64,000 nt of DNA, taken from the NCBI GenBank assembly GCA_964019425.1, contig OZ025818.1, positions 620,001 through 684,000 on the forward strand, written 5' to 3'. The stretch is from Flectonema sp. DT1601 (Eukaryota; Euglenozoa; Diplonemea; Diplonemida; Diplonemidae). Position numbers and translations under genes: made by a program. Below the pieces are notes generated by a model. The model saw nothing but the letters and a program-made list of their open reading frames with translations, was not told the origin of the DNA and did no database searches. Below, in pieces: positions 47,401 through 61,040 of the stretch (position 1 is the first letter of the stretch; every line of letters starts with the position of its first letter).

Positions 47401-50400
47401 TTCTTCCAACCGTGTTCAATGGAACCGCAGTTAGGAGTGTCACGACATTTCTGTTGGCAATCTGCGAGAGATCCAAAATACCCGGCAGTGAGAACTGTCT
47501 TAGTGTCAGAGCAACATCCAAGACCAAGGTTAGTAAAGCAACCAGAAACAGTAGTTGCAGAAGAAGCATGTCCAGAGCAGTGAATTCCAGCATCACACTC
47601 TGTGCATGTTGGGTAGTTTATGTAACCAACGGTACATTTTCCACATTTACCAGTAGCCGATGAATCAAACTGTGATGCGCATCCATCACATACGGCACCT
47701 GTCCAGCTATTGTCACATGAACAGACGCAGGCTGTGTTTCCTGTGTTGGATGTGACTGACTTTGAGTTTGAATTACAATCAGCAGAAGTACATTGTGTAC
47801 AACTACCAGGAGTAGTGTATCCAATATAACCATCATCACACTTATCACAAGTAGGTCCAGTAAATCCTGGTACACATTGACATTGACAGAATGAATGGTC
47901 ACTTGAAGAAGTTGTTGAAGACGCGTGTCCGTTACAATGAACATCTACAGCACACTTAGTACAAGATGGTTGAGTTGGAGTAATGTAACCAGTTCCACAT
48001 TCATCACAATTAACACCTCCATAACCAGTTGGGCATATTGAGCAGGTGGGTCCAACCCAAAAGTTTGAACACTGACAGTTACAAGTAGTCTGTCCAGCAT
48101 CAGGTGTTACTGTCACCGCGTGATTACTACAATGAACTGCAACAGAACACTCCGCACATGTTGGGTATGAAACTCTTCCAGTAGCACATTGATCACACTG
48201 AGTTCCTGTGAATGCAGCTGGACATGTTTGACACGATGATCCTGTGAACTCATTCTTGCAGTTGCAGACACAATTCTTTTGTTCGACATCACTGCTGACA
48301 GAGATAGCATTGTTAGAACAATCACCTGCTAACGTGCATTGAGTACAGGTATCGTAATTGATATGACCTGGAGCACATGCTTGACAATCTGATCCACCGT
48401 ACTTAACATCACAAGTTGAACAAGTAGCACCAGTCCAAGAATTACTACAATTACAGTTACAGTCTGTATTTCCAGTATTAGATGTAACAGTTGAGGCGTG
48501 GTCTGAACAATGTGTTGAAACACTGCATGCTTCACAACCAGATGCAAAGTTTATATGTCCCGCAGCACATGAATTACATGCTGCTTGTTCATACCGACTA
48601 GGACATGTCTGGCACTGAGATCCCTGCCACTTATCACTACATTGACAACTACAAACAGTATTACCTTGATTGCTGGTAACACTAATTGCGTGACCTGAGC
48701 AGTGTGTTGCTGTAGAACACTGTTGACAAGTTGGGTAGTTGATGTAACCAGCAGCACACTGATCACATGTTGCTCCAGTGTATTTAGGATCACAAGTACA
48801 TTCACAAGTAGTTTTTGATGCATCTGTTGACACAGCTGTCGCATGATTATTACAAAATAGAGTATTAGTACACACCACACATGATGGATAGTTAATTCTA
48901 CCAACAGCACATTCATTGCAGTCAACTCCTCCGTACTCTGATGGACATGAAGAGCAATCAGGACCAGTCCATCTTTGATTACAGGTACAAACACATTCAG
49001 TCTGTTGTTGATTTGAAGTAACTGTGGAAGCATGTCCATTGCAATCAGAGCTAACAGTACAAAGGGTACATGATGATCCTATTCTGTGTGCTCCACAAGT
49101 ATCACAATCAGCTCCTCCAAACTGAATAGGACATGTTGAACAGTCAGGTTGTTCCCAATTGTTTCTACAGTTGCATTGACATGATGTCGGGTTAGGATCT
49201 GGGATTGCAGTTACAGAACTCGCATGATTCTCGCACTGATCAACCACAGTACACATATCACATATTGGATATGGTTGCTTACCAGGCGCACACTGATCAC
49301 AGTCTGAACCAGCAAACTGAGAGTTACACTGAGCACATGTTGAACCAGACCACATATTTCTACAATCACACTGACATGACAAGAAGTCTGGACTGTTGGT
49401 TACACTGTCTGCCTTTCCACTGCAATGAGTTGCGGTAGTACACCTCACACAGTTCGGATATCCAATAAACCCTGCTAGACATTGAGAACAGTCAAGAGCA
49501 GCATCGATACCTGGTGGACAGGTATCACATGAATCTCCTGTCCAAGCGTTGTTGCAGTTGCAGTCACACTTTGTTTTTAATGAATCCGAAGTGACGGCGC
49601 TTGCATGGTTTGAACAATGAAGTTTTACTGTACAGAGAGTGCAAGTGTCATAGTTAAAACGCCCGTCATCACATTGGTCGCAATCAGGACCTGAGAAAAT
49701 AGCAGCGCAGCTATCGCAGATGCTACCTGTCCATGAATTAGTACATTGACAGTTAATACAATTCTCATTAGTAGCGTCTGACGTAACTGATGTTGCGTGT
49801 CCTGAACAGTGAGATTGAACTGTGCACTGATCACATGTAGGGTAGTTAATGTAACCAACTGAACACTTGTTACAAGACACCTGTTCAAATTGAGTTGGAC
49901 AGCTGTCGCACTTGTCACCAGTCCATTGATCTTTGCATCCACATTTACAAACTCCTCCATCTGCTGAGACAGTTTCAGTTCCAGTTGCAGTACAGTCAGC
50001 AGCTATAGTGCACCTAACACATTGGTTGCTTACTTCAACATAGCCATTTACTCCTGTTGGTCCACAAGAGGAGCACGTAGCACCAATATAACCTGCATTA
50101 CAGAAACAAAGACAAGCTGCTCTGTCAGGTGTTGTGGTTACTGAGAAAGCATTACCACCACAATTAGCACTTACATCACACTGAACACAATCAATTGTGA
50201 GTGGTGAGGTCGATACAAAACCAACAGCACAAGTTGCACAATCACCTGAAGCATCATAACCAGTAGTACACGTAGAGCAGTCAGAACCTGTCCATTTATT
50301 TGAACAGGCGCAATCACACTGAGTAGCTAGACCACCAGCACTGGTCACAGAAACAGCATTTCCAGAACAGTGACTTGCAACAGTGCAAACACTGCAACTT

Positions 50401-53400
50401 GGCTGTCCTGAAGCAGCAATATTCACGTAACCAACAGCACATTCATTACAGTCACCTGGTGGTGATGCAGCATACTCTGGTCCACATGTTGAACAATCAG
50501 CAGATGACCAACCATTACTACAAGTACAAGAGCAACCTGTATTCGTAGCGTCAGCTGCTACCTGATCTGCGTGGTTGCTGCAGTGATCCTGATTAGTGCA
50601 CTGGAAACAAGAAGCCGGGTCATTTCTGACAAAAGTACCATCAAATTCACACTCGTCACAGTTACCTCCGTTAGTCGCTGGATCTTTTGCTGGTGCGTCA
50701 CATGTTTCGCAACGACCTCCATTCCAGTTAGTGTTGCTGTCACAAGTACACGAACAGGTACTCTGATCAGCTGACAACTGTGCGCTACCATGTAAGTTAC
50801 AGTAGGCAGCATTGCACCTTTCACAGTCAGGAAATCCGAATCTACCAGGAGCGCATTCGTCACAGTGATCAGTCTCACGAGTTTGTGTCACACTTGTGTA
50901 TAGGAGTACTTTAGCTACCTGGCCAGTGAAGCCACGTCCTTGATTGAAATCACCAGCTTCTGAACCACCACCAACGAAGCCTTCAGCAGCAGTATTGGTA
51001 CCGACACCCATTGAGTGTAAACCAGACTGTTCAGCTTGAATGAATCCATCGACGAATAATCTCTTCTTTGATGTAGCAGCATCGAATGTCACTACTAACC
51101 AATGCCAGTTACCATCATTTACTCTGATTGTTGATGTAAGTGATCGTCTGGTACTATCTAAACCAGATGTGGTGAATGTTAAACGACCATCACCTTCCAT
51201 GTACATTCCAAAGTACCGCGATCTGTCAAAATCCATTAAGGAAAAGTTACATTTGTCACCCATGCATGTATAAGTTGATTTAAAGTAAATGGCAGCTGTT
51301 AGACCTTGAAGTTGATTAGGGAAAGCAATATTATCGAGAGCAATGATTTGGGTACCAGTAAAGTCGAAGTTTGGTGGACCAGCAGCAGTCACCGGGGCAA
51401 AAGTCGGACTCGTAAATGACATGAAATTAGCTATCTTACCGTTATGTGCTAAACCTGATACATCTTTCCAAAGAGGAGATGAATCATAATTAGAAGCGTC
51501 GAGTAGTAATTTCAACGATCCGTGTTGATGAGCATACAAAAGTACTTTTGATATGTCTCCAGTGAAGAAGGTAGTCTTTCCGTTATTTGAACCAACAGTT
51601 CCAAATCTCTGATTACCAAGTCCGATACCCATTGAATGCCATCCAGGTTTCTCAGCATCCAGAGCCCCATTTATAATTATCTTTCTTGTTGCAGTGTTTG
51701 AATCGAAATCTGCTACTACGTACATCCAGTCTCCTGTAGCAGTGTCAATAGATCCGCACAATTCATCCGCAGTTGCGTCTACTGCAGTTGTGGAAATGCA
51801 AACCTTACCCTCACCGTTCACATAGAGAGAGAACCATTCATTTGCATCAAAGTCGATCAGAGCACCATTACACATCGAACCAGTACATTTACGAGTTGTG
51901 CGAAAGTAAACTGCGACACTGAGAGAGTGCAGCTTTCCGATGCTGTCAAAGTGTAGGTCTGTATTGATGTTCTTGTTTGTTTTTTGTCAAAAGAAAAAAT
52001 GAAAAAAAATGAAAAAAAAAAAAAAAAAAAAAAAATGAGCACAAACCTGAAATTCCCGCACTCTTGGTACCGTCAAACATAAAATGAGATAACTCCGATG
52101 TAGTGCTTGCAACGTAAACAGGGTCAGTGGTAGGAGTAACTAGTCTTACTGTGTGATGATGACCTGATTCATCTTCCCAGTCACCAGAACCAGTATAGTG
52201 ATCAGAGTCTAAGAGAAGTTGAAGTCCCTGATCATCAGAGGCAAGTGCGAGATTAGCTTCACGAGTCTCAAAAATATATTTTGATTCATCGCAGAACTCA
52301 CATCGTCCTCCTCCAAACCCTCCATTGCAGGTACAGATGCAAGCATTATTTGTTACAGCTCCGATACCATTGCCACTACAGTACTCTGTGTTACAAGCTG
52401 TACACGTTGGATATCCGAAGTAACCAGCAGCACAGATGTCACATTTATTTGTTGCTGATCCTGAGAAGGTGACTCCACAAATGTCACAAAGATCACCACT
52501 CCACTGATCTTCGCAAGTACAGGTACATTGACCATTCACTGTTGTTGCTGTACCGTGAGCACAGTGTGTTGTGTTTCCATTGCACATAAAACAAGTTGGA
52601 TAACTAGCATACCCAGCTAAACATTCCGCGCAATTTTGTGTTGCGTCATAAGGAGCGTGACAAGTTCTGCAACGGTCAGCGCTGTCCATTTCTTTTCTAG
52701 TAGTAGTTGCAGTGTTGTCGAATGACCACATGTTATTACAAAGACATTCACATCCATGAGAATGTCTAACCACATCACCATTACTATTACAAAGAGTATT
52801 ATCACAGTCTTCACTACAGGTTGGAGATTGTCTTTTATACACAGGACAGATAGTACAGGTTTGTGCATCTTGTACAACACCACCAACTATGTATGCATGA
52901 CGGTTGTTGCCACTCTTATCTACCAACCAATCAAACTTATCAGTGTCAGCATAGAATGTTGAACTAGAAAGACCAGAACCGTCTTTCCAACCAGTTTTAC
53001 AGTTTGTGTTGTCTGGAGGAGTAGTTGTGAGGTGTTCACCACATCTCCATTCAAGAGTGGTGCCATCAGATGCGTGTTGGTCCTTTAACCATACTAGTAA
53101 GTCAGTCTGTCCTACAGTTAGGTTTTCAGAGTCAGACTTTCTAACGTCACCAGAGAGGATTTCACTTGTGTGGATGGCAAAGTCTGTAACTTCACCGTTG
53201 GCCATACCTCCTTGTGAATCACCTAAAAGTACATACTCAGAGTCAGTACCAGGAGTCGATCCAACGATCACACCTCCCAGTGAAGCTTTCTCATTAGTAG
53301 CACCTTCAACACATTTATCAACAACTCCATTCACGTATCCACACAAATATGGAGCGTTTGGAACACCTGTGAAAGCTTTGTTGTTGTTGTAGGTGACAGT

Positions 53401-56400
53401 GAGAAAGTATTTCTTCCCTGGGATCACACCTGTAGTAAGATCTAATGGAGGATGACCTACCACGGTGCCAGTCACTCCATGAAATGTAATTTGAATGGTA
53501 CCGACTTTGTTAACAAACTTTACACTAACCTGAACCATAGGAATACCAACACCAGGAGTTGGTGTTGTAATACCAATGAGAGGTTGTGAGCCAGTGTTAG
53601 CAAATATACGAAATGAAATTTCAAAAGAGATTTCAGTTACTCTAGTGTCAGTCACATCACAGTTATCAGCTGGGCAGAAGGAAGGTAAGTGAATTCCTCT
53701 CATTGCTTCAGAAAAGCATCCTCTGCCCGGTTTACTCAAAGCTCTACACTGATCAGGTGTCATAGTATTAGTTGGAGGGTACAGAGCTGGATTGATATCA
53801 GTTCTTTTAACTGCTGAATCGAATGGAGCAACACACTTTTCGCAGAAATCACCAGCGAATCCAGCAAGACACTGACAGCCACACTCACCGAATACCCAGG
53901 CTTGACCTTTCCAGTCACCAGCTACAGGTGTTTCATCATCTCTACCGAATTCACATATGTAACCTTGTATTTCTGGTGTTGGGTTATCAGCCTTCAAGTC
54001 ATTCCATTTACCCTGTCGGCTTCCTTCAGATACAGATCCATAGAAATGAAGACAGTCTTCTCCAGATGCCGCAGCATTGTCTGGTTCGTTTGCATTCCAG
54101 TTTGAGTATTGATTATTTTGTGCTGTTCCTGAAGCATCTCCTAACCAGAATTGTCTTCCAACTCCAGCTTCTTCAAGTCCTTCAGGACCAGATACCCATC
54201 TCCAAACACCTTCACTTCCTTCGTCAGTTGCTCCAATCCATCCATTTCCGTGAAGTTTATTCTTAATGTGATCATTTTCTTGTACAGAAGTAATAGTTGC
54301 CAGGTAACCAGTGTATCCGTTCAGTTGCTTTGCTTCGCATTGTAATTTTGCTGCGTGCCAACCAACACCCCGAGCGCTGTAGTACTTGTAAAGATGACCA
54401 GTCGATTTGATATGTACGGCATCTCCGTAACTGAAGAGAACTTCACGAGCTGTTTTAGTATTGGAAGTGGTGCTGTATGATACTTGACGAATAATGTTTT
54501 GAAAGAAGCTGGCTGGTTGAGTTCCACTTGTTAACGAAAGTGTTAGAACACCTCCTTCTTCATCCCAAGTAGAAGTAACACTCTCAGTTCCAGTGTAGGT
54601 TAATTTATCGTTCGTTTTTTCATATCCTTCATCAATGTCTAACGTCACAGCAGATGTTGCGAAAGTCTCAGTCATCGTGTGCATTGAAAATGGGAATACA
54701 GTTTGACCTGAAGAGACACCTGAGAAGACACCAGTTCCACCATTCTGACAATTATTACCGCAGGATTTACAAATAGGGAAATCGAACAATCCTGGAGCAC
54801 AAGCATCACACGTAGATTGATCATATAAAGTTGGACATATGTCACACTTTGAACCAGTCCATTGTCCGTTACATAAACAACTGCATTCGGTTGCATCAAC
54901 TGTAGGTGAGGCATTTGGAACACCAGTCCCGTGACCAGAGCATGATGAGGCATCACATCGGAGTTTGCAGTCTTTGTGAGGACCACCAATCCAACCATCA
55001 AAACACTTATTACAATCAGAATCACATAAGTTACACTCACATGTATCAGAGACACATGATTCACATTCTCCAAAGTTCTGATCTATTTCATTATAAGTTA
55101 AAGCATGGTTGTATAACTTAACGTCAATCAGACATCCTTTAAATGATGTTTCGGTAGCACCAGTTGGTGGTGCTGTTAGAACATTAGCACTCCAAGCAGT
55201 GACTGTTGAAATATCCGGAACAGAAGTAATATCAACCAGAGGACCTGCTACCCCATTCTTGTATGTGAATGCTTTACCAGAAGGTGTTACTGCGAAACCG
55301 AATTGAAATACCTCGTCTCTGCTAAACGGTTGATCAAGTGACGGGTTCAGAACCGTGTTTCCAACCATAACACGGATTGAGGAAGTCGTACCGTCGGCAT
55401 TGAACCAAAGCTTGCCAGCCATCTCATTGAAAGGGTTCGACTTACCAGTTTCAAATGTCGGAGCCAATCGATATTCTACTGTGTAACCAGTTGATACTGT
55501 AATAGAAGACAATGGAGTCGTGTTGAGAATAATCTTACCACCGCTGCTGGAAAAGCAACCTCCGTGTTCTTCAGACCAAACGACAGGGGTTTCTATTGTT
55601 GCAGGGTTTGTACCAGCAGAGATATCTAACCAACTTGTTCCTGATTTAGGCCAGGAAGAACTGTCACGAGCATCGTAGTGAAGTAGTTGTCCTCGAGTGA
55701 CTGCTCCGAATCTCTGTCTGTCAATATCCCAATTCCTCTTTAAACAAACATCGTCAACTAAGGAAGAATACAGTCTGAGTGTTGCTAGCTGTCCGTGGAA
55801 GTTTTCTGGATCTGCAAAGCTAGACGCGGCTCTGTCTTGTCTCGCATTCCAAATCCAACCATTCTTCACAGCTGTGTGTAATGGCAATGTTGCTGGAAAC
55901 GGTTGACCTAAAACACCATTTTTTAACATCCTGAGTTCATTAGTCACGTGGTTGTATTGAACTCCTATCTGTAAGCTCTCGTGATCGTTGTACGATGTCT
56001 CAGACTGATCTAGATTTGGTTCAACGTGAAAGAAAAGATCTCTACTCGCCTCCTTACAAATGTACGGAAGTTGAACACCGCAGTTTGCAGCGAAGACACT
56101 CGGAGAGACTGTCTCACCACCAGTTCCAGCTGGTAGGTTTATGTCAACCATCTTTGAACATAAATCTGTTGGTGTGTTAGTAAAGAATCCTTGTGAAGTT
56201 GTATACCTCTCTTCAACATCAGCTGTTGACAGTGCTCTATTCCAGATTGTTACTTTATTAAATATTCCTTTAAATAGTTTAGCAGCGTTGTCGTTACTGC
56301 TACGACGACCAAGTGAAAAGAACTTGTCAGAACCGAAAGTTGTAACGTCAACAATTGCAGTGACTCCGTACGGTTTACCATTTTGATAAACAGTAATTGC

Positions 56401-58359
56401 CCCTGAGGAAGAGTAGACTGCTACTAAGTGAACCCATTCACTGTTTGAAATAGCACCTCCACCCAGATCAGCACGACCAGCTGAATGACTTGAGGAAGGA
56501 TAGAATATATTCTCTACCGGAGCCCATGATCTTCCATCGTTCTCACCAGGAGCAATACTGTCATAGATGACTGCGCCGCTCTCACCGTTGTTGAAAGAGA
56601 AGATGCCTTGATCGTAACTTCGGATACCTTCAGTTCCTTTAAACCAAACTTCAATACTCCTTTCAGAGATATCAGCTGAAAGAGGAGCAATAACAGCCAT
56701 AGTCCCATCTAAGAATAAACCTGAAGGTCCAATTGTTGGAACAGTAGTACCAGTCCATGGCTTTAAACACATTGTAGGTGCAGTTCCACCTGAAGGACAA
56801 GCGTTGTTAGCATCGGTAATCTGTGTGAAGTCCCATTCTGCGACAATACCATTGCTTTGAACTGCAGAACGTTTTGGTACTATCGGGAAGTATCCCGTAG
56901 ATGACAGTGGTTCACTATCTACAAAAGAGAAGTACGACGAAGCGACTGCTTTTCTCTCTGCTCCAAGCCAGAATTCAGGAAGGTTTGAAGCAGCTGCTAG
57001 ATTTCTAACGAATATGAACTCAGCTTTGTTGTTTATAGACGACAAGTGAGGTTCACCTTGATTTAAAGATTTACAGTCGCTCTCAGCATTAGCAAAATTC
57101 TTGGGTGCTGAAACCACCCTATAGCAATGCGTATCGAAGTATGACCATCCTGCTTCACATTGTCTTGAGTCAGTAGTGGTTCCAGCACCGTATCCACCAG
57201 AGGCTATTGAGAATAGTTCATTACCACTTCCGTCAACAATATTTGATAAATGGTGAGAACCAGCAGTTGCAGCCGATGAAACGACCATTTCAAGAGTGTA
57301 ACTTCCATCTTTTCCAGTTGCTAACAACGATGCTAACGCTTCACCATTTAATTCAATATAATCAGTCTTTGAGTAATCCGTATCCGGAAAATCAAAAACT
57401 CCATTGTGATATGGTTCCCAGTGGGAGTCTCCATGGATTGTCGCATCTCGTCCATTACCAGAAATGTCTTTTAAAACAGTTGAGCATGCAGGAGAACAAC
57501 CAGCATAACTAGAAGTCAGACCAGCATCATAGTATACCTCCAGGTTGGTGCGGCATACTCCAAAATGTTGATTCGCATCTTTAAAATTAGCAGCAATCTC
57601 ATCAGAAGACAACGCCTTGCTGTAAACTCTAACGAGATGTAGTCTACCTTGGTATGCTTCTTGGAGATTGAACCCACCTCCAACAGTATCCTGTTCTTGA
57701 TTGAGAATAAAAGATTCACACTTTGCGAGGTTGAATGAGTCAAGAGTGTCATGATCAGCCGCTGTTACCATTGAACATGGTCGTTTCTGTCCATTTAGGT
57801 ATGCACATATTTCATAATTCCCTGCAGTACTTTTAACAGTTACTGAAACTTGAACAGTCTCATATTTACCAACAAAGATGTGAGGGTAACCAATTGCTGC
57901 TGAAGTTGATACAGCAAATCCTTCAGATGAAAAGTCTAAGAAGGTTTTTCCACTACTGTCAGTGGCAATGTGTAACTGAAAAATATCAGCTGCGACACCA
58001 CTCTTGTCTTTGACACATGATAATAACGAACGGAATCCCTGATGTGGTGTGTCGGGTGAGATGACTGTTTCGATAGTCCAGTCATTACCAGTTACTCCCA
58101 TCGCGGAAGGTGTTTTAGCTGTGAAGATATTTGAGTTTTGTGCTTCATCAAAATCGAAATATCTCTCTGAATCTCTCCAGATCGATCCCCACTGAGATCC
58201 AGTCATCGTTACGTCATTTCCATTAGCAATGTCTGTCCATTTAGTGTCACCAGTTTTATACGATTGGTTATTTGACGTATCTACATACATCACCAACCCA
58301 TCTGTTGTGTACTGCCCCAGTGCAAGATGAACCAATGACAACACCAGGAGGGGTCGCAT
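31538..58359 (-). CDS. Giant single-pass membrane adhesion-like protein: LamG-like, C-type lectin and ~100 laminin-type EGF repeats, 8,854 aa
   Basis: Four exons, 58359-52047, 51958-47240, 47164-32460 and 32365-31538; the joined length is 26,565 nt with frame kept at each join (introns 88, 75 and 94 nt). Order: signal peptide (MRPLLVLSLVHLALG); LamG-like domains; a C-type lectin domain (~400-770) split by a LamG-like insert; first EGF modules (~1095-1210); a beta-rich domain; a second, intact lectin domain (~1320-1470) with EPDN and WND, the sugar/Ca2+ motifs; paired LamG-like domains (~2105-2460); an EGF array (~2467-7670) of pattern HCSGHA...C.C.C..WTG..C..CP..GG..CD.C..GYINYPTC. The array is interrupted by a Cys-rich PAN-like module (47310-47540) and a non-EGF domain (45040-45590). 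Then come repeated beta-sandwich modules to ~8700, a transmembrane helix (LLIIFGILLFCCLLLLVALY) and a 55-residue acidic tail. Role inferred: cell-surface adhesion or prey/glycan recognition. No gene name can be assigned. Confidence 0.93.
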
Positions 58360-59235
58360 GTTGTTATCGAGTTTTAAGTTTTTTTGAATTATTTATTTAT
58401 TTGAGCTACAAAGACAGGGAGGGGAAGGAGGAGAGAGGGGGGGTGGGAGGCCTGTTGGTACGATAATAATATTAATCATGTCCTATATAAAGTATACCTC
58501 AAAATCAAAAAAGAGAGCAATCTGAATTACAGTTTGGTGTATACTGTTTAAAGGGAATAAAGATTATATTTTTCCCTTTTAGGACAACCTGCCGAGAAGA
58601 ATGTTAAAAAAAAAACAAAAAAAAAAAGCGGCATTCACAATGGTTGCAAAGTCATCGAGGGATTACAAAAGGTGTTTTTTTTTAAAGGTTTTTATTCATT
58701 TTTTTTTTTTTTAATTTTTTTTACTTCCTTTTAATTCTCCTTATATTTTTTATTATCATCATTTTTTTTTCTTTTTTTTTTTGCTTTTTCTATTTTTTTT
58801 TTTATGGTCGCGTTTAAAAAGAGAGAAAGAAAAAAAAATCAGTGCGATACTACTTAGCATGGTCACATTCCGAGTAGGAAAAGACAACTGTTCATTACAC
58901 TAATAAAGAGAACAGATTTTCTGCTCGATTGGTATTCCCACGTTTATGCTAGTCTGGGTACCCCGCTTGGAACATCTTTCTTGGGAGAGAAAGAAAGAAA
59001 AAAAAAGGAAGACATTTGCCACCTCAAAAACACTGGAAAAATGAGGAAGCCAATGTACGACCCTTTTTTTTTTTTTTCAACACTCAAAAAAAAATTTTTT
59101 TATTCTTTTTTCTTTTCTTTTTTTTCCCTCCGGTTTTTACCTTTTTTCTTTCATGTTTTTTTTTTTTTTTTTTTTTCTTTTCCTATTTTTTTATTATTCG
59201 CTTGCTTCTTAGTAACAAAAAAAAGAATTCAGGTC

Positions 59236-59268
<33 letters not shown>

Positions 59269-59640
59269 TCAATTTTTTTTTTTTTTTTCTCTTCTTCTCG
59301 TGAAGGATGACTTGGATAGAATGCCTTTTCACCGAAACATAACTGAGGCAGCAAGGATTGTAACAGAATTCTCTACCTTTTTTTTTTTGCGCTATCAAAC
59401 TACCATTCAAACACTTTTTTTTTTTTTTTTTTTTTTCTCCTTTGCTGTTAGAAAATCAAAGGGAAAAGTCTTTCTAAGCAAGCATTGGTTCTTTTGTCTA
59501 ACAACAAAAGAAAAACATTTTTTTACTATAACCTCCGCTAAACTGAATGCCTTTCACTGACAAGCATTGGTCTACTTTGGTAAGGCTTTGGCCATTTTTC
59601 TCTTTTTTTTTTTAAAAAAAAACAACAACAACAAAAAGGG

Positions 59641-59675
<35 letters not shown>

Positions 59676-60239
59676 ATATTTTTCATGTAGTGGTATGGCT
59701 AGGTGTAAGCTTGCACAAATTCATTTAGCGCTATTTGGGTGTGGTGAGAGAAATAAGACAGACGCACTAACACTGGCTCGTAGGAAGAAAAATCGGTAAG
59801 TTTCAAAATTTTGTAACAAGATTATTGAATGGTTAACGAGAATAAACAACTTTAAAAAAAAAAAAAAAAAAAAAAACATTCGTAAGGAGACAGTTAGTTC
59901 AAACATAGAAAGAATGGAAAAAAAAAAAAAAAAAAAAAAAACTTAAATGTTAGATTCGATTTTTTTTTTTTTTTTTCTTTTTTTTCCCCCTCAGTTATAA
60001 ATGGCAAGGTGAAACCCTCTTAAGGGAAATTTCGAAGATATTTCCGAGCAAAAACGGAAAAAGATTTCTGTATTTACAACGTGCGATATGTTTTTTTTTT
60101 TCCCTAATTTCCACACTTTACGTTTTCTTTCCCCGTTTCTTTTTTCTTCTTTATCACTATTCTCTGTGTGTGTTTTTTTTTTTTTTTTTTTGTTTCATTT
60201 CCCCTTATATTTTTTTTCTTCCCTCTCTTCTCTTAAACA

Positions 60240-60270
<31 letters not shown>

Positions 60271-61040
60271 CAAAAAAAAAGGAAAGGAATTAAAAAATAT
60301 AATAATAATTAGTTTTCAACACTTATTTCTTCAAAGTATGCGTTTTGCTGCTTCCCATTAAACTCAATTACCATTTACGGTCCTTGAATGAAGCACTAGA
60401 AATATGCAACTACAGGCCGTACAGGAACTAAACTTTACTCAAAACCAGTTTTTTTTTGTTTTTTTTTTTGTTTTTTTGAACACTTCCTCCGAGGGAAGAG
60501 ATGTCGTTGTGTAGAGGGGGTGAAGGGGAAGAGGATAAAAGAAGTAAAAAAAATATAAAAATATAAAGAAAATTTTTTTTTAAAAAAGAAAAAATATTTA
60601 GGAATGAATTTAAGGCGTGAATTACGTACCTTTTTATTTTTTTGTTTTTTTTATTTGCGCTTGTCTCGTCGCAGCTCCGAGGGGGGAAAAAAAAATGAAG
60701 TTTCTATTAATTTTCTGGTACTCACAATTTTTCACAGCTCGGGAAAAAGAAAAAAAAACTGGTATCGTGTTTTGTTTTTTTTTGTTTTTTTTCCCCCCCC
60801 AGTCAAAGGAATTCAAGAATAAAAAGAAAACAGTCGAAAAATTATCGACTTTGCTCAAACAACCTGGGGGGTTACTATTTTTTTTTTTTTTTTTTTTTCC
60901 TTTTAAAAAAATCCGCAAATTACATGCCTGGACTTTGCAGAAGACAAAGAAAAAGAAACAAAAAGCAGAACAACGAGCGAGAACAGAGAGAGAAAGAAAA
61001 AAAAATATAGAAATCATCACAACAACTTGAGAACAATACT
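58360..61040. other. Intergenic, homopolymer-rich
   Basis: About 2.7 kb, including the giant gene's upstream region. It has runs such as A at 59641-59672, T near 59250-59270 and A near 60240-60264. The island 58845-58980 has normal composition but no recognisable exon or RNA gene. The sequence CAAGCATTGGT occurs twice (59478 and 59564). Confidence 0.6.
58406..58497 (-). other. Probable 5'-leader intron of the giant membrane protein gene
   Basis: GAG|GTATAC donor at 58497 and a very strong acceptor, a pyrimidine tract (TCTCTCCTCCTTCCCCTCCC) followed by TGTCTTTGTAG, ending 46 nt before the start codon. Length 92 nt matches the coding introns of the same gene. Confidence 0.5.

Noticed and set aside
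51959-52046. Apparent end of one giant ORF and start of the next
   Set aside because: A GTTTGT donor, poly(U) and CAATACAG acceptor keep frame across the gap, so one gene is present. The same holds at 47165-47239 and 32366-32459.
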